A stretch of DNA of 64,000 nt from assembly GCF_042738955.1 (NCBI RefSeq), contig NZ_JBHYHC010000002.1, positions 62,001-126,000 of the forward strand. Direction: 5' to 3'. A program made the translations under genes and the position numbers. The DNA is from Umezawaea sp042738955. GTDB lineage: Bacteria; Actinomycetota; Actinomycetes; Mycobacteriales; Pseudonocardiaceae. Under the pieces are notes generated by a model, which did not search any database, was not told where the DNA came from, and was given only the letters and a program-made list of their open reading frames with translations. Every line of letters starts with the position of its first letter. The stretch's first letter is position 1. Below are positions 40,513-49,029 of this stretch, one piece after another.

Positions 40513-41865
40513 GTGCAGACGCAGAAGGACCACGTCCACGCCTACCAGTTCCTGATGCACCGGATGACGACCGCCCTCGTGGTCGGCGATCCGAGCAACA
40601 TGGAGCTCCCGACCCGGCGCGGCCGGTCGGGCATGATCACCGGCGCGGTGATCGCGCTGCTGGTCGTCGTCGGTTTCGGCGTCTACGGGCTGATCGTGCC
40701 CGGCGGCAACACCGCCTACAAGCAGAAGGGCGCCATCCTCGTCGAGAAGGAATCCGGCTCCCGGTACGTCTACATTGACGGCAAGCTGATGCCGACGCCG
40801 AACCAGGCGTCGGCGATGCTCGTGCAGGGCGCGGGCTCCAAGATCTCGGTGATCTCCCGCAACTCGCTCGCCGGCCTGGCGCGCGGGCCGCAGATGGGGA
40901 TCGAGGGGGCGCCGGACACCGTGCCGAGGCCGAACGAGTTGATGCCGGGCGAGTGGCTGCTGTGCCCCGCCGCCGCGCCCAACGGCGGTCCGAGCATGAG
41001 CATGAACGCCCAGGGCTCGCCGAACGCCAAGGTGTCCGACCTGTTCTACGTCCCGGTGCAGGCCCCCGACGGCAAGCTCTACCTGATCTGGAAGAACACC
41101 AAGTTCCAGGTCCCGGACGTCAACTCGCTCGTGGCGCTCGGCCTGGCCGCGACCAAGTCGCCGTTCGTGTCGAACCTGTGGTTGAGCCTGGTCGAGAGCG
41201 GTCCCGCCCTCTCCGCCGCCGAGATCCCGGACGCGGGTGACACCGGCCTGCCGGTCGCGGGCCGCCCGGCCAGGATCGGCGACCTGTTCTTCCACAGCCC
41301 CGGCAACGACACCAAGCAGTACTACGTGCTGATCGAGAAGGGGCTCGCCCCGGTGTCGGCCACCGAGTACGCGCTGATGGCCGCCAAGCCCGGCAGCAAG
41401 CCCCCGGTCGAGATCGACGCCCAGTCCATCCTGACGGCGCCGTTCTCCCCGGACCACTCGATGCTGACCCGCCTGCCCGACCTGATCGGTCGGCAGCCGC
41501 TGGTCGAGCCGCAGCTCCGGCAGGTGTGCCTCCGGCAGAGCGCCTCGGGAGCGGAGGTGACCACGTCCGTGGTCCTCGCCCCCGGCGCGGACCAGTGGGC
41601 CTCGGTCGCCGAGGACGGCGTGCTGCTGCCGCCGAACCACGGCCTGCTGGTCGCCGAGCTGCCCATCCCCGAAGGGCAGAAGACGCCGAACCGGTACCTG
41701 ATCAGCGACCGGGGCAAGCGGTACCTGGTGCCCGACAACGACTCGATCCAGGCGCTCGGCCTGGGTGGTGTGCAGCCCGTTCCGATGCGCACCGAGGTGC
41801 TGTCCACGATCCCGTCGGGCCCGGCGCTGAGCCGGTCCAACGTGGTCGTCGAACAGGGAGGATGA
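40513..41865 (+). CDS. eccB: Type VII secretion membrane protein EccB
   Basis: A 450-aa bitopic protein starting at GTG 40513, seven bases after the eccD stop. The N-terminal cytoplasmic segment MQTQKDHVHAYQFLMHRMTTALV is the EccB hallmark (QTrdqvnayrF-like). One TM helix lies near residues 40-62 (MITGAVIALLVVVGFGVYGLIV). The large periplasmic region contains the EccB repeat features (YVYIDGKLMPTPNQASAMLV, RYLISDRGKRYLVPDNDSIQALGL) and the Cys pair CPAAAP and CLRQ that could form the conserved disulfide. It bridges the inner membrane to the cell wall side. Confidence 0.96.
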   Translation: MQTQKDHVHAYQFLMHRMTTALVVGDPSNMELPTRRGRSGMITGAVIALLVVVGFGVYGLIVPGGNTAYKQKGAILVEKESGSRYVYIDGKLMPTPNQASAMLVQGAGSKISVISRNSLAGLARGPQMGIEGAPDTVPRPNELMPGEWLLCPAAAPNGGPSMSMNAQGSPNAKVSDLFYVPVQAPDGKLYLIWKNTKFQVPDVNSLVALGLAATKSPFVSNLWLSLVESGPALSAAEIPDAGDTGLPVAGRPARIGDLFFHSPGNDTKQYYVLIEKGLAPVSATEYALMAAKPGSKPPVEIDAQSILTAPFSPDHSMLTRLPDLIGRQPLVEPQLRQVCLRQSASGAEVTTSVVLAPGADQWASVAEDGVLLPPNHGLLVAELPIPEGQKTPNRYLISDRGKRYLVPDNDSIQALGLGGVQPVPMRTEVLSTIPSGPALSRSNVVVEQGG

Positions 41866-41870
41866 CGGCG

Positions 41871-44579
41871 ATGGCCATTATGACCCGCAACCGCGAGTCC
41901 GGCGGTGATGTCGGTCTGACCAAGCACATCATCGGCAACGCCCTCGTGGTCTACCCGGTGGGCAACATGACCAAGGCGGCGCAGGACCTCGCGCTCACCG
42001 TCGCCGCGGACACGGAGAACGACCTCGTCGTGGTCGACCTGCCCATCAGCTCGCCGATCTCCATGTGGGAGTCGGTGGCGCAGGTGCTGCCCAAGCGCAG
42101 GCGCGGAGTGCGCCTCGTCATCGGGGGGCGCTCGCGGGAGACCACGGCACTTGCGGGTCACTGGCTGGCCGAACGCCTCAAGCGCACCGTGCTCGTCCCG
42201 GACGGCCCGGTCGTCCGGGGCGCGGGCGGGTCGCTGTTCGTGCACTCCGGCCAGGGCAGCGGCTGGGTGCGGTGCAGCCCCGGCAAGCCGCCGAAGTTCG
42301 AGGCCAAGCGCTTTCCCCGGCCCACGTGGGACGGGGGTGTCGTCTCGGAGAACTTCCCGACCAGCGCGCGCGGCATCGCCGAACCGCTGCCCAGCGGCGT
42401 GTGGATCCGGCCCATCGGCGACGACCCGCAGCTGCGGGCGCACCGGATGCGGCTGATCGAGATCATGCCGTGCCAGCCCGAGTACGTGACCGTGGTCCTC
42501 GGCAGCCCCGGCGGCGTGCCGCTGAGCCAGGACGACGTCGCGATGATGTGGCGCGAGCTGCCCGAGCACGTGCGGGACCGCGTGCGGTTCGTCCAGTACG
42601 GCCCGATGTCGGTCCCCAGGGGCCTGCTCGGCCAGGTGGTCGCCGACGCGCTCGGCCGCGAGGTCGTGTTCTACGCGGGAATGCCGATCGGCCCCGCCGT
42701 CGCGCCGGAGATCTTCACCGTCCGCCCGGACGGCAGCCTCGGCTGGCACGCCTACGCGCGGGAGATGTCCTACCGGCCGCGCGGCTCGGAGAACGAGCCG
42801 CCCAAGGTGCCGTCCGTGGTGACGCACCGCGCGCCCATCCCCGGCGGCCAGATGATCTCGCCCGGCGTCTACTGGTACTCGGTCGACGCCGTGGTGGAGG
42901 TCGTCCAGTCCGGTCTGCTGGTCCGCCCGCCCGCCGCGACGGCCAACGTCGAGGCGATCCGGTCGGTGCCGACCGACCCGGCCACCCACAACCTGATGTT
43001 CGAGGCGGACACCGAGGCCGACCTCGACCGCATGGAGTACCTCGCGGGCGACCTCGCCCAGCGGCTCGACAACTCGGTGCGCACGATGAGCCGGGTGCTC
43101 AGCGCGCGGTCCGTGCTGAACGAGCAGGCCAAGCCCACCTTCTCGCACGTGGCGTCCGGGTTCGCGGACACCAAGTCGTCCGCCGGGATCTTCGAGATCA
43201 GCGCGCAGGCGTCCTACGCCGCGCTGCCCCCGTCGATCGCGGCGCTGCCCGCCCCCACCGAGGCGCCCTCGTCGTTCCGCGAGGTGTCGGCCCCGTCGGC
43301 GCCCGCCGAGATCGAGGCCCCGCGCTACGAGAGCGCGCAGCTGTCCGCCCCGGTGGACTTCGGCGACCACGCCCCGCTGACCCCGCCGGTCGGGATGCCG
43401 GTGGCGGACCTGGTGGAGTTCCCGCCCACGCCCCCGATGCCCCCGTCCGCTCCCGTCGGGCCGCCGATGACGGAGTCCGCGCCGGTCGTCTTCGACGCCC
43501 CGGTCCGGCCGCCGGGCCTCGGGTCGGCCCCGGTCGCGCCGCCGTCGCTCGAATCGTCGTCGGTCGACCTCGGCCCCGCCGAGCCCCCCGCCCCGGCCGA
43601 GTACACGCCGGTGGAGTTCACGCCCGCGGCCTCGGCCCCGGTGGCGCCGCCCGTCACGGAGCCCGTTCCGGACGTCCCGGAGCCCGCCGCCGAGACCGTC
43701 GAGCCCACCGAGCCGGAAGCCGCCGCCGAGCCGGAGCCCGAACCGGCCGCCCCGGCCGAGCAGGCCGCTCCCAAGATCGCCCGCCTGCAGCCCGTGCCCC
43801 CGCCGGAGGCGACGGGCCTGCTGCCCAAGCGCGGCATCGAGGACGAGCGCGCCTGGCTGCGCCGCACGCTGGCCACGGAGTTCGGCACGATGACGAACTC
43901 CGTCGCCCGCATCCTGTCCGAGCACCCCGGCTTCCAGGGCGCGCTGTCGCGCGGCTCCGCCGAGGTCCTCACCGACGCGGTGGCCGTGCAGCTCTACCTG
44001 ACCGTCCGCGGCAAGGCGGTCGACGAGGCCCTGCGCACCGCCGCGAACGGCCCGCACGTGCCGTTCGCCCGCTGCGTGGTGTCCGGCCTGAGCCGCCTGC
44101 CCTCGCACCGCGGCCCCGCGGTGTTCACCGCCTCGCCCACGCCCGGCCAGTGGGACCTCTACCGCGACCACAAGCTGGTCACCGAGTGGGGCTTCCTGCA
44201 CGCGATGACCGCTCCGCCCGCCGAGCCCGCGGGCGAGGTGGACGTGCTCGTGTGGTCCATGACGGCCCGCCGCACCCGGCTCCTGGAAGCCGCGGACGGC
44301 GTGCAGGAGCGCGTGCTGTTCGTGCCCGGCACCAGCTTCAAGGTGCTGGAGATGACCGAGCCGGAAGCGGGCGGCGGCCGAGGCCAGATCCTGCTCCGCG
44401 AGTTGACCGCGGTCGAGATCGACGCCGACGGACGCGTCGACCAGAACCGCATCTCGCTCGACGAGTTGGCGCTGAACTCGTTGCGCAGGCAGCTCGAGCA
44501 GTGGGCGGACGGCTCGCCGTCGGTCCAGGTCAACCCCGCCTCGGCGGAACGTTTCGGCGCATTGCCCGGCTTGGCGTAG
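41871..44579 (+). CDS. ESX-locus protein with a C-terminal ADP-ribosyltransferase-like region
   Basis: A 902-aa protein. ATG 41871 is chosen for GGGAGG nine bases upstream; ATG 41862 overlaps the eccB stop. Residues 1-400 form a folded N-terminal part (NDLVVVDLPISSPISMWESVAQVLP, YVTVVLGSPGGVPLSQDD, SPGVYWYSVDAVVEVVQ), without a recognised family and without a signal peptide. Residues about 440-650 are a Pro/Ala/Glu-rich linker. Residues about 660-890 resemble an ADP-ribosyltransferase fold: a helical start (AWLRRTLATEFGTMTNSVARIL), RLPSHRGPAVF, VLVWSMTARRTRLLEAADGV, then ERVLFVPGTSFKVLEM. The usual ExE pair reads QER, so the catalytic Glu may be missing. Probably a cytoplasmic or secreted accessory of the locus. 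Confidence 0.65.
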   Translation: MAIMTRNRESGGDVGLTKHIIGNALVVYPVGNMTKAAQDLALTVAADTENDLVVVDLPISSPISMWESVAQVLPKRRRGVRLVIGGRSRETTALAGHWLAERLKRTVLVPDGPVVRGAGGSLFVHSGQGSGWVRCSPGKPPKFEAKRFPRPTWDGGVVSENFPTSARGIAEPLPSGVWIRPIGDDPQLRAHRMRLIEIMPCQPEYVTVVLGSPGGVPLSQDDVAMMWRELPEHVRDRVRFVQYGPMSVPRGLLGQVVADALGREVVFYAGMPIGPAVAPEIFTVRPDGSLGWHAYAREMSYRPRGSENEPPKVPSVVTHRAPIPGGQMISPGVYWYSVDAVVEVVQSGLLVRPPAATANVEAIRSVPTDPATHNLMFEADTEADLDRMEYLAGDLAQRLDNSVRTMSRVLSARSVLNEQAKPTFSHVASGFADTKSSAGIFEISAQASYAALPPSIAALPAPTEAPSSFREVSAPSAPAEIEAPRYESAQLSAPVDFGDHAPLTPPVGMPVADLVEFPPTPPMPPSAPVGPPMTESAPVVFDAPVRPPGLGSAPVAPPSLESSSVDLGPAEPPAPAEYTPVEFTPAASAPVAPPVTEPVPDVPEPAAETVEPTEPEAAAEPEPEPAAPAEQAAPKIARLQPVPPPEATGLLPKRGIEDERAWLRRTLATEFGTMTNSVARILSEHPGFQGALSRGSAEVLTDAVAVQLYLTVRGKAVDEALRTAANGPHVPFARCVVSGLSRLPSHRGPAVFTASPTPGQWDLYRDHKLVTEWGFLHAMTAPPAEPAGEVDVLVWSMTARRTRLLEAADGVQERVLFVPGTSFKVLEMTEPEAGGGRGQILLRELTAVEIDADGRVDQNRISLDELALNSLRRQLEQWADGSPSVQVNPASAERFGALPGLA

Positions 44580-44593
44580 GGATTGGTGGACCG

Positions 44594-47500
44594 ATGAATC
44601 GACAGCTGCTCGTCGTCGCGGGCGATCGGCCGGGCGCGTTCGCGTCCATCGGCGCCGCGCTCGGCAACGCGCTGCCCGGCGCGATGATCACCATCGCGCC
44701 CGGCCGGTACGAGGAGAACCTGGTCGTCAACAAGCTCGTGACGCTCAGCGCCGAGGGTGGCAACGGCACTGTCGAGGTCGTCGCGAAGCAGGGCTCCGTG
44801 CTCGTCGCGAGCGCGGAGGCCGTGCAGCTCAACGGTCTGATCCTGCGCTGCGAGGACACCCAGCTCGCCGGGGTCGACGTGGTCCGCGGAGAGGTGGCGT
44901 TCGACCACTGCGAGGTCGGCGGCACCTCCTGGGCCACGATGTACGCCCGCGGCACCGGCGCGGTGGCGCTGCGCGGGTGCAAGGTGACCAGCACCGGGGG
45001 AGCGGGCGTCGTCACGTCCTCGCCGTCGGTCAGCACCATCGAGGACACCCAGATCATCGACGCGGGCTCCTCCGCGGTCGTCGCGACCGAGCGCGGGGCC
45101 ATGGTGCTGCGCCGCTGCGTGATCACCCGCCCGCAGGGCAACGGGATCTGCGTCAACGGCGCGGGGTCCATCGTGGCCGAGCAGTGCGAGATCACCGGCG
45201 CGGCCAAGCCCGCCGTCGTGGCCGAGCAGCAGGGCAGGCTGACGCTGTCGCGGCTCACCGTGACCGGCAGCCAGAACGTCGACCTGTACCTGATGAGCAA
45301 GGGCAAGGTCGTCATCTCGGACTCCAAGTTCGACGGTGCCGCCGTGCAGTCCGCGCACATCGCGGGCGCCTCGGAGCCGGTGTTCACCGGCTGCGAGTTC
45401 TCCGGTGTCGGGCGCAACGCGATCCAGGTCAACGGCGGGTCCGCGCCCCGGTTCACCGACTGCGAGGTCAGCGGGTCGCCGGTCGCGGTCGCCGTGGACG
45501 AGGGCAGCTCGCCCCGGTTCGACCGCCTGTCGGTCAACGGGATCAGCCAGACCGCCGTCCACGTGGGAGCGGAGTCGAAGCCCGTGTTCTCCGGGCTGCG
45601 CGTGGTCGGGAACAAGGGTCCCGGCCTCGTCATCGTCGGCAAGAGCGTGATCCGGCTGGCCGACACCGAGATCGACTCGACCGGCGCCACGGCGCTGGAC
45701 GTCTCCGAGGGGTCCTCGGTGGACGCCTCCGACATGCGGATCAAGTCGACCGCCGAGGCCGCGATCTCGTTCGCGGGCGGCGTGCGCGCGTCTCTCACGT
45801 CGCTGCTCGTGCGCGGCGGCGGGCTGCGCGCGGCGGACACCCAGTTCTCCATGCAGGACAGCGAGTTCGTCGGCGCGTCCGGCCACGGCGTGGACCTGGG
45901 GTCCGGCACGACGGCGACGTTGACGCGGTGCCGGGTGATGTCGTCCAAGCGCACGGGCGTGAACTTCGCCTCGGGCGCGGGCGGCACGCTGACGGGCTGC
46001 GAGGTGGTCGGCAGCGGCGAGGACGGCATCAGCCTGGACACCGCCGAGCCGGTGCTGCTGAGCCGGTGCGTGGTGAAGGAGTCCCGCGGCACCGACGTGC
46101 GGCGCTTCGGCGAGGACCGCGTGACGATCGAGGAGCCCGCGGTGGCGCGGGCCGAGCAGCCCCGGCACGCGTCGGTCGCCGCGGCCGTGAGCGAGCGCGC
46201 CGCCGACCGCGAGGCGTCCGCACCGGCCCCGGCGCAGGAGGCCCAGTCGGACGTCCCGCTGTCCGGCCCGCTGGCCGAGCTGGAGGTCCTCGTCGGCCTG
46301 CACGGGGTGAAGCGCGAGGTCACCGGGCTGATCAACCTGATCAAGATGTCCCAGGTGCGCAAGGAGATGGGGCTCCCGATGCCCCCCATGTCCCGGCACC
46401 TCGTCTTCGCCGGTCCTCCCGGTACCGGTAAGACCACGGTCGCCCGCCTCTACGGCACCGTGCTCGCCGAGCTGGGCGTGCTGTCCAAGGGCCACATGGT
46501 CGAGGTCGCGCGCGCGGACCTCGTCGGCCAGTACATCGGCTCCACGGCCATCAAGACCACCGAGGTGGTCACCAAGGCCATCGGCGGCGTGCTGTTCATC
46601 GACGAGGCGTACACCCTGTCCGCGGGCTCGGGCGGTTCCGGCCCGGACTTCGGCCAGGAGGCCATCGACGCGCTGATGAAGATCATGGAGGACCAGCGCG
46701 AGTCCATCGTGGTCATCGTCGCCGGGTACTCCGAGCTGATGGAGCAGTTCCTGGAGTCCAACCCCGGTCTGGCGTCCAGGTTCACCCGAACGATCGAATT
46801 CCCCAACTACAGCGTCGACGAGCTGGTCACGATCACCCTCGGGCTGTGCCGCAAGCACTACTACGAGATGACCGAGGACGGCCTCCAGGCGCTGACCGAG
46901 TACTTCGAACGGGTGCCGAAGAACTCCACGTTCGGTAACGGTCGTGTGGCCCGAAAGCTGTTCGAGGCGATGGTCAACAACCAGGCGTCGCGCCTGGCGA
47001 TGGCCCCGCCGTCGAAGGACTCGGAGATGAACCGCCTCACCGCGGCCGACCTCCAGTCCGAGATCGACGTGCTCCAGACCACGATGGACACCGCGCCCGC
47101 CCAGGTCGGCGGCGACGCGGTGGACCCCGTCGCGGCCGTGCAGAACAGCCTGAGCTGGAAGAAGTTCCACGGTCTCGTGGGGCAGGCGTCCATCCGGGAG
47201 GCCGCGGGCACGAACCTGGTGCGCCTGGCCACGACCAAGAAGAACAACCAGGTCCTCGGCAACTCCGCCAACGTCGTGATCGGTGGCAAGCGCGGCAGCG
47301 GCCGCACCGAGGTCGCCCGCCTGTACGCGCAGGCGCTCTCGGAGCTCGGGCTGGTGCGCGTCGGCCACGTGGTCCGCACGTCCGTGGCCTCCGACCTGGT
47401 GTCGCAGTGGCCCGGACAGGCGGAGAGCCTGGTCGCGACCGCGTTCGCCGACGCCCAGGGCGGGGTGCTCGTGGTCGACGTGGACGGCGACCTGGACCCC

Positions 47501-47917
47501 GACCACGCACTCGAGGTGGTCGAGACGATGGTCGCGCTGATGCAGCGCTCGCCCGCCGACCCGGTGGTCGTCCTGGTCGGCGACCACACCCGGCTGGTGC
47601 CGCTGTTCCAGCAGGTGCAAACGCTCGCGGACTGCTTCCTGGAGGGCTGGGACCTCGCCACGTACTCGGTGGACGAGCTGGCCGAGCTGGCCGTGCGGGA
47701 ACTGGTCCGGCGCGGCCACGAGGTGCCGGACGAGGTGCGCGACGCCGTCCTGGCGCGGCTGACCGACACGTCCGACCGGGAGACCGTCTACCCGGCGTTC
47801 CAGCTCGCGCGCAGGCTCGCCAGGACCGCCGCGTCGCGCACGCTGGCCGTGGCGGACCTGCCGCCCGCGGCCGTGAATGGCAGCCCCGTCGGTCAGGGAC
47901 TAGCCTCCGTCGGGTGA
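44594..47917 (+). CDS. eccA: EccA-type AAA+ ATPase with an N-terminal right-handed beta-helix
   Basis: A 1,107-aa cytoplasmic protein. Residues about 1-530 are short repeating beta strands (for example GRLTLSRLTVTGSQNVDLYL, APRFTDCEVSGSPVAVAVDE), a parallel beta-helix of the pectate-lyase/CASH type. After an Ala/Pro linker comes a CbbX/SpoVK-type AAA+ domain (about 560-830), with LVGLHGVKREVTGLINL, Walker A GPPGTGKTT near 606, Walker B GGVLFIDEAYTL and NPGLASRFTRTIEFPNY. A second AAA+ domain (about 850-1090) is degenerate: GGKRGSGRTE has Arg for the Walker A Lys, and GGVLVVDVDGDL lacks the Glu. Standard EccA has N-terminal TPRs instead. It likely remodels or releases secretion substrates. Confidence 0.9.
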   Translation: MNRQLLVVAGDRPGAFASIGAALGNALPGAMITIAPGRYEENLVVNKLVTLSAEGGNGTVEVVAKQGSVLVASAEAVQLNGLILRCEDTQLAGVDVVRGEVAFDHCEVGGTSWATMYARGTGAVALRGCKVTSTGGAGVVTSSPSVSTIEDTQIIDAGSSAVVATERGAMVLRRCVITRPQGNGICVNGAGSIVAEQCEITGAAKPAVVAEQQGRLTLSRLTVTGSQNVDLYLMSKGKVVISDSKFDGAAVQSAHIAGASEPVFTGCEFSGVGRNAIQVNGGSAPRFTDCEVSGSPVAVAVDEGSSPRFDRLSVNGISQTAVHVGAESKPVFSGLRVVGNKGPGLVIVGKSVIRLADTEIDSTGATALDVSEGSSVDASDMRIKSTAEAAISFAGGVRASLTSLLVRGGGLRAADTQFSMQDSEFVGASGHGVDLGSGTTATLTRCRVMSSKRTGVNFASGAGGTLTGCEVVGSGEDGISLDTAEPVLLSRCVVKESRGTDVRRFGEDRVTIEEPAVARAEQPRHASVAAAVSERAADREASAPAPAQEAQSDVPLSGPLAELEVLVGLHGVKREVTGLINLIKMSQVRKEMGLPMPPMSRHLVFAGPPGTGKTTVARLYGTVLAELGVLSKGHMVEVARADLVGQYIGSTAIKTTEVVTKAIGGVLFIDEAYTLSAGSGGSGPDFGQEAIDALMKIMEDQRESIVVIVAGYSELMEQFLESNPGLASRFTRTIEFPNYSVDELVTITLGLCRKHYYEMTEDGLQALTEYFERVPKNSTFGNGRVARKLFEAMVNNQASRLAMAPPSKDSEMNRLTAADLQSEIDVLQTTMDTAPAQVGGDAVDPVAAVQNSLSWKKFHGLVGQASIREAAGTNLVRLATTKKNNQVLGNSANVVIGGKRGSGRTEVARLYAQALSELGLVRVGHVVRTSVASDLVSQWPGQAESLVATAFADAQGGVLVVDVDGDLDPDHALEVVETMVALMQRSPADPVVVLVGDHTRLVPLFQQVQTLADCFLEGWDLATYSVDELAELAVRELVRRGHEVPDEVRDAVLARLTDTSDRETVYPAFQLARRLARTAASRTLAVADLPPAAVNGSPVGQGLASVG

Positions 47918-48051
47918 TCGACATGCACGGGTGGTGATTAGGGCAGGGGGCGTTGTCGGGCCGGGCACAGGTGTGTCAGGTCACTTGCTTAAGCTTCGGA
48001 CCAGGTTCTTTACTGGCTGTTATCCCGTTGGTCCTCCGGTGAGGAGTCGTC

Positions 48052-48459
48052 ATGTCGTCGTCGCTGCAAGACCAGCTCGAGCAGACCCTCGCCGAGTACC
48101 GGCAGAAGCGCGCGGACCTGCGCGAGATGCAGGCGAAGATGGCCGAGATGTCGTCGACCGCCACCGCTCCGCGCAACGTCGTCTCGGCGACCGTCGACAC
48201 CCACGGCCAGATCACCGGTGTGGCGTTCCCGACCAACGCCTACAAGAACATGGCGCCCGCGGAACTCGCGGCCGTGGTGCGCGACACCGTGCGCAAGGCG
48301 CAGACGATGGCCCGCGAGGAACTGGTCGAACTGATGGAACCGATGATGCCGCCGGGCATGTCGATGCGCGGCAAGGAGCCGGGCAAGCTCGACATCGACC
48401 GGATGTTCCCGGAGAACCCCGAGGACGGCGTCTTCTTCCGCGGTCTCAACGAGGGATAG
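48052..48459 (+). CDS. YbaB/EbfC-family protein of the ESX locus
   Basis: A 135-aa protein with GGTGAGGAG upstream of ATG. The layout is that of YbaB/EbfC proteins, often found in ESX loci (EspL-like). A long N-terminal helix (LQDQLEQTLAEYRQKRADLREMQAKMAEM) is followed by beta strands (NVVSATVDTHGQITGVAF) and a C-terminal helix (AAVVRDTVRKAQTMAREELVELME). The extra tail PGMSMRGKEPGKLDIDRMF exceeds the family core. Possible nucleoid-associated or chaperone-type role; DNA binding is inferred from the family only. Confidence 0.87.
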   Translation: MSSSLQDQLEQTLAEYRQKRADLREMQAKMAEMSSTATAPRNVVSATVDTHGQITGVAFPTNAYKNMAPAELAAVVRDTVRKAQTMAREELVELMEPMMPPGMSMRGKEPGKLDIDRMFPENPEDGVFFRGLNEG

Positions 48460-48468
48460 GGGACGCCG

Positions 48469-48936
48469 ATGCCGAGCAGCGAAGTCAACTGGGTCAACGT
48501 CGAGGGCTTGTTCCGCGCGGCCGACGGGATCGACGCGCAGGGCCGCAAGCAGTTCGAGATCCTCTCCCGGCTCTACGGCCAGGTGAACCTGATCGACCCC
48601 GCCGTGTTCGGGGACGACAAGGGCGGCCGCGAGTTCTACGCCAAGTGGTCCGGTGACGTGAAGGACTGGGACGAGGGCGTCCGGGGCGTCATGGACAGCA
48701 CCATCGCCACCGGGTACGGCGTGACGAACATGGCGCGGGCGTTCAAGAGCGCCGACGACGACACGACGGACATGGCCGACGGCCTCGACAAGTACCTGAG
48801 CGACGGACTCCCGCCCCTCGGGGGCCACGGAGGCGGTGGTGGGCTACCGCCCAACCAGGTGCCGAACCCCGGCGGGAACGGCGGTGGCGGCGGCGGAGGC
48901 GGGAACGACGGCGGCGGTCACCACGTGCGCCACTAG
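48469..48936 (+). CDS. WXG100-like protein with Gly-rich tail
   Basis: A 155-aa protein nine bases after the YbaB-like gene. The helical part is residues 1-110 (VNVEGLFRAADGIDAQGRKQFEILSRLYGQV; then EFYAKWSGDVKDWDEGVRGVMDSTI), with a KWSGD stretch matching W-x-G. The tail from about 118 is Gly/Asn/Pro-rich with poly-Gly and ends in GGGHHVRH. Probably a small substrate or partner for the giant protein encoded next, as WXG100 proteins often precede large LXG/WXG toxins. Confidence 0.8.
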   Translation: MPSSEVNWVNVEGLFRAADGIDAQGRKQFEILSRLYGQVNLIDPAVFGDDKGGREFYAKWSGDVKDWDEGVRGVMDSTIATGYGVTNMARAFKSADDDTTDMADGLDKYLSDGLPPLGGHGGGGGLPPNQVPNPGGNGGGGGGGGNDGGGHHVRH

Positions 48937-48957
48937 GCATCGAGCGAAAGCAGTGAC

Positions 48958-49029
48958 ATGAGTCAGGCGGGAACCAGGTTGGGGCACGCGCCCCGATCCG
49001 GTTCCCGCCGTGCCGGGGGGAGCGGCTGA
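48958..49029 (+). CDS. 23-codon ORF/leader with embedded hairpin before the giant gene
   Basis: ATG 48958 opens MSQAGTRLGHAPRSGSRRAG and more. Its TGA overlaps the ATG of the giant frame at 49029 (TGATG). Shine-Dalgarno context is weak. A long hairpin lies within the frame. Coupling or attenuation control of the giant gene is possible. Confidence 0.35.
   Translation: MSQAGTRLGHAPRSGSRRAGGSG
48966..49009 (+). promoter_or_regulatory. Two-stem hairpin just upstream of the giant toxin-like gene
   Basis: Outer arms 48966-48975 and 49000-49009 (10 bp, perfect) enclose GGGGC/GCCCC (48981-48985, 48990-48994). It sits 19 bases before ATG 49029 and before the GGGGGGAG Shine-Dalgarno. Could act as attenuator or translation switch. 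Confidence 0.55.
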
